25,882 bases of DNA from Cloacimonetes bacterium UBA6081 (GTDB lineage Bacteria > Cloacimonadota > Cloacimonadia > Cloacimonadales > Cloacimonadaceae), in contig DIXL01000093.1 in NCBI GenBank assembly GCA_002428685.1, positions 1-25,882 on the forward strand, in the 5' to 3' direction. Position 1 is the stretch's first letter, and each line of letters starts with the position of its first letter. Positions 24,257 to 25,882 of the stretch are shown here, in pieces. A model generated the notes under the pieces. It was not told where the DNA came from and did no database searches. It worked only from the letters and a program-made list of their open reading frames with translations. The position numbers were made by a program, and so were the translations under genes.

Positions 24257-24694
24257 TCATATAAGATTTTCGTGGGGACTACATATTTGTTGTTTTAGAG
24301 GTTTTATATCAGGGCTGGGGCTCATGTTGAGAGCCTTGAATATTTTCAGGTGGTAGGGTTCTGCCGAGCTGGTAATGCGCTCTATTACAGTTGTTTTATT
24401 TCTACGCATAGCCGAGATACTCACTCTTCTGTGTGTAGACATCCTGGCTCTCACGGTATTCCAGGAGTCATTTATCCCATCCTGGCGTAATTGAAGACAG
24501 ATGGAGTTGAGAAGATGGTACGCCAGAACCGCGATGAAGATATGGGCTTCAGCTTTTTTTTCTGTGCGATGGTAGATGGGACGGAAAGCCAGATCGTGTT
24601 TGAGGCTACGAAAGGCGGCTTCTATCCGGTTCAACATCATATATGTATCCCATATTTGCTGCTCATCCCACTCGGAATAGATGAATATCGAAGC
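24257..24694 (-). pseudogene. truncated IS1634-like transposase, 3' fragment
   Basis: On the minus strand the frame reads back from the ATG at 24640 to a stop at 24697-24695. Reading ASIFIYSEWDEQQIWDTYMM then LNRIEAAFRSLKHDLAFRPI, it matches the same region of the transposase at 525-625 (W-x-x-Y-M, EAAFR, K-x-DL, RPI-H, AHIF-VLAYHLLNS). Only the last third of the enzyme, including the third catalytic Glu, is left; the N-terminal two thirds and both catalytic Asp residues are gone. It abuts a broken host gene on the other strand at 24693. A distinct copy rather than a duplicate: the two share the family pattern but differ at many positions. Confidence 0.85.
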
Positions 24695-24887
24695 TCATCT
24701 CTGCGCTGTCCCCAAACGTGCGGTTGACACTGTATCTATCGCCGAAAAACGCATTAGTATCATTAGTCCTGAACCGCCCGCGTAATATTTGGGCTATCAT
24801 ATACTCAACCCCGTTCCCTACAATAAATACACCGAGGACTTCACGCTCTTCGGCGTCCTGGTCATCTCCATCCGCAAATATACCTAA
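24693..24887 (+). pseudogene. 3' remnant of a host gene with an in-frame stop
   Basis: In one frame the sequence reads AHLCAVPKRAVDTVSIAEKR then ISIISPEPPA, a TAA at 24783-24785, then YLGYHILNPVPYNKYTEDFT and LFGVLVISIRKYT with a final TAA (24885-24887). A GGAG ribosome site and the ATG of the next gene follow 12 bases later. This is a normal gene end with operon spacing, broken by one nonsense codon and cut at its 5' side by the transposase fragment. The family is not recognised. Confidence 0.55.
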
Positions 24888-24899
24888 TAGGAGTTGTCT

Positions 24900-25140
24900 A
24901 TGAAAGCTATCATCTGTATTGTCATGCTCGTTTTAATGCCTTTCATGGCATTTGCACAGTTACCCTTAAGTCCTCCAGGGATACCATCCGTTGCGATGTT
25001 TTAGGTACTGCTAATGGTTACCTCTACTACCAAACTCCCGTTGCATCAATGGTAGTTGTGCCGGTTTCTTCTGTTAAAAGCCTTTATCTTGGCAGATCTG
25101 ACCTCGCGCCGCGCTTGTTAGGCGGTCAGGATATCCCTCT
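24900..25140 (+). pseudogene. frameshifted secreted protein remnant
   Basis: The ATG at 24900, after GGAG at 24889-24892, starts a clean signal peptide (MKAIICIVMLVLMPFMAFAQ). After CAG the frame runs only 14 more codons to a TAG. One base insertion around 24959 would connect it to VTLKSSRDTIRCDVLGTANG and YLYYQTPVASMVVVPVSSVK, then SLYLGRS. That is a plausible mature protein, which decays after about 25130. It was probably co-transcribed with the remnant just upstream. Confidence 0.55.
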
Positions 25141-25288
25141 CAGCCCTGATTTTTACTGCTGCCAACATCAAATAGAACTATTTTTGTCACTTCTGCCTAC
25201 TCATGCCTGCTTCTGCTATCTACTGCGACTGTTTTTTTACTTTTATCACCATTCTGACATCCTCCGGGATCGCACCAGTGTCCCGCAT

Positions 25289-25351
25289 GCAAGAATGGTG
25301 ACCCTCCATGCAAATTTGGGTGCCTCTTTACAGCGAATTTGGTGGCCCTTC
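25289..25351. repeat. three imperfect 19-bp direct repeats
   Basis: Units start at 25289, 25310 and 25333: GCAAGAATGGTGACCCTCC, GCAAATTTGGGTGCCTCTT and GCGAATTTGGTGGCCCTTC. Multiple degenerate repeats of about 20 bp are typical of the termini of IS21-family elements. No istA/istB gene is present, so this would be a left-over end. Confidence 0.45.
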
Positions 25352-25364
25352 AAAATACGTTATC

Positions 25365-25418
25365 AATACGGAATCATTCTGGATGAAGTCCGTATTGATT
25401 CTGCATTGATTCCGTATT
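25365..25418. repeat. 12-bp perfect inverted repeat
   Basis: AATACGGAATCA (25365-25376) and TGATTCCGTATT (25407-25418) are exact reverse complements 30 bases apart. A third related copy, TCCGTATTGATT, lies between them. This could form a hairpin or be a protein-binding site. Confidence 0.6.
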
Positions 25419-25432
25419 TCAAGCAAGAGAAT

Positions 25433-25488
25433 CGTTTGACCTAAAAAGAGCGATGACACCCGTTTGACCTAAAAAGAGCGATGACACC
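25433..25488. repeat. two perfect adjacent 28-bp repeats, plus inverted relative at 25549-25570
   Basis: The 28-bp unit beginning CGTTTGACCTAAAAAGAGCG and ending ATGACACC is present twice with no spacer (25433-25460, 25461-25488). A degenerate copy in inverted orientation, CTCTTTTTGGGTTAAACGGA, occurs at 25549-25568. No ORF crosses the second copy. It may be the end of a lost element or a small regulatory site. Confidence 0.8.
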
Positions 25489-25644
25489 CGTTGTGCTTAT
25501 GCAACGAGCTTTTCAAAGATTTCTTGCTTATTATATGATAACAAATTCTCTCTTTTTGGGTTAAACGGATATTATTTATCTTAGAGTTCTACAATAAGGT
25601 GCAACTATTTTTCTGGATGTGCAGCCTGTTTTTTCCGAATTTGC

Positions 25645-25673
25645 TTGACAAAATAATCCAAATGCAATACTGT
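25645..25673 (+). promoter_or_regulatory. promoter candidate for the last gene
   Basis: TTGACA (25645-25650) is followed after 17 bases by TACTGT (25668-25673), about 70 bases before the start at 25742. Confidence 0.5.
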
Positions 25674-25741
25674 GTGCTTATTACTTCCGGGTAGGCAGTT
25701 TTGCTTTTTGTCTTTGCAAAAAAAAAAGCGAGGAAAAACAA

Positions 25742-25882
25742 ATGAAAATCGCCCGGATTATGCTCTGCGCCGCACTTCTTGTGATTGTAGCGGCACTTGG
25801 ATCGCAAACACTTCAGTGGCAACATTACGCCAGTGGAAAACACATCCTCAGCTTATCCTCCGATTCCGAAAATGTGTATGTC
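25742..25882 (+). CDS. secreted protein, N-terminus only (cut by window end)
   Basis: An open frame runs from the ATG at 25742 to the end of the window (47 codons). GCGAGG lies seven bases before the ATG. A signal peptide is clear (MKIARIMLCAALLVIVAALG). The mature start SQTLQWQHYASGKHILSLSS then DSENVYV has the W-x-x-Y, hydrophobic strand, D-x-E-x-V-Y-V form of a beta-propeller blade in exported two-component-regulator-type propeller proteins. The rest is not visible, so no product name is given. Confidence 0.7.
   Translation, partial: MKIARIMLCAALLVIVAALGSQTLQWQHYASGKHILSLSSDSENVYV

Noticed and set aside
24491..24903. Plus-strand ORFs over the transposase fragment and host remnant
   Set aside because: The minus-strand frame matches a transposase, and another plus frame gives a plausible gene end; these ORFs are shadows.

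Overview
The window looks like a chromosomal segment of a Gram-negative bacterium of the FCB side of the tree, most plausibly a Cloacimonadota (Candidatus Cloacimonas-like) genome. The reasons are the mix of a PorV/PorQ-like outer-membrane protein, a DUF5723-type barrel protein, secreted SUMF1/FGE-fold proteins, a lipoprotein with a classical lipobox, and an IS1634-type transposase, together with an A-type RNase P RNA. The taxonomic call is inference from gene content.

Layout. (1) 1-1.2 kb: 3' part of an IS1634-like transposase, a 15-bp tandem array, and the signal-peptide stub of a lost secreted gene. (2) 1.2-4.5 kb, minus strand: a frameshifted small barrel protein, a DUF3795 Cys-rich protein, a CAT-anticodon tRNA, a PorV-like protein and dxr. 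(3) 4.7-9.8 kb, plus: two tandem dyad repeats, an AAA_14/DUF4143 ATPase, then two translationally coupled secreted proteins; the second carries two SUMF1 (C-type-lectin-fold) domains. (4) 9.8-10.4 kb: a MITE-like inverted-repeat element, then a promoter and a strong hairpin terminator in front of nadC. (5) 10.4-12.8 kb: nadC, a coiled-coil/zinc-ribbon protein, a 7-bp array, a second copy of the 15-bp array, and rnpB. (6) 12.8-19.7 kb: a secreted propeller-like protein, a MITE-like element, an Elp3-like radical SAM protein, and a tightly coupled three-gene envelope operon (lipoprotein, outer-membrane barrel, membrane-anchored VWA-like protein). (7) 19.8-24.1 kb: recQ on the minus strand, a 170-bp inverted-repeat element, and a coupled plus-strand operon of two DUF488 proteins and a dual-OB-like protein. 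(8) 24.2-25.6 kb: a graveyard of a truncated transposase, two broken host genes and several short repeats. (9) The window ends in a new secreted gene.

How the genes work together. The housekeeping content is isoprenoid synthesis (dxr), NAD synthesis (nadC), tRNA processing (rnpB) and DNA repair (recQ). The two coherent uncharacterised units are the envelope operon 14991-19737 and the DUF488-DUF488-dual-OB operon 22375-24097. The latter sits among mobile debris and opposite recQ and is the best candidate for a poorly described system; a nucleic-acid or stress/defence role is only inference. The rest of the interest lies in repeats: the same 15-bp array occurs at two loci 11 kb apart, and at least three distinct non-coding elements have perfect or near-perfect inverted ends.
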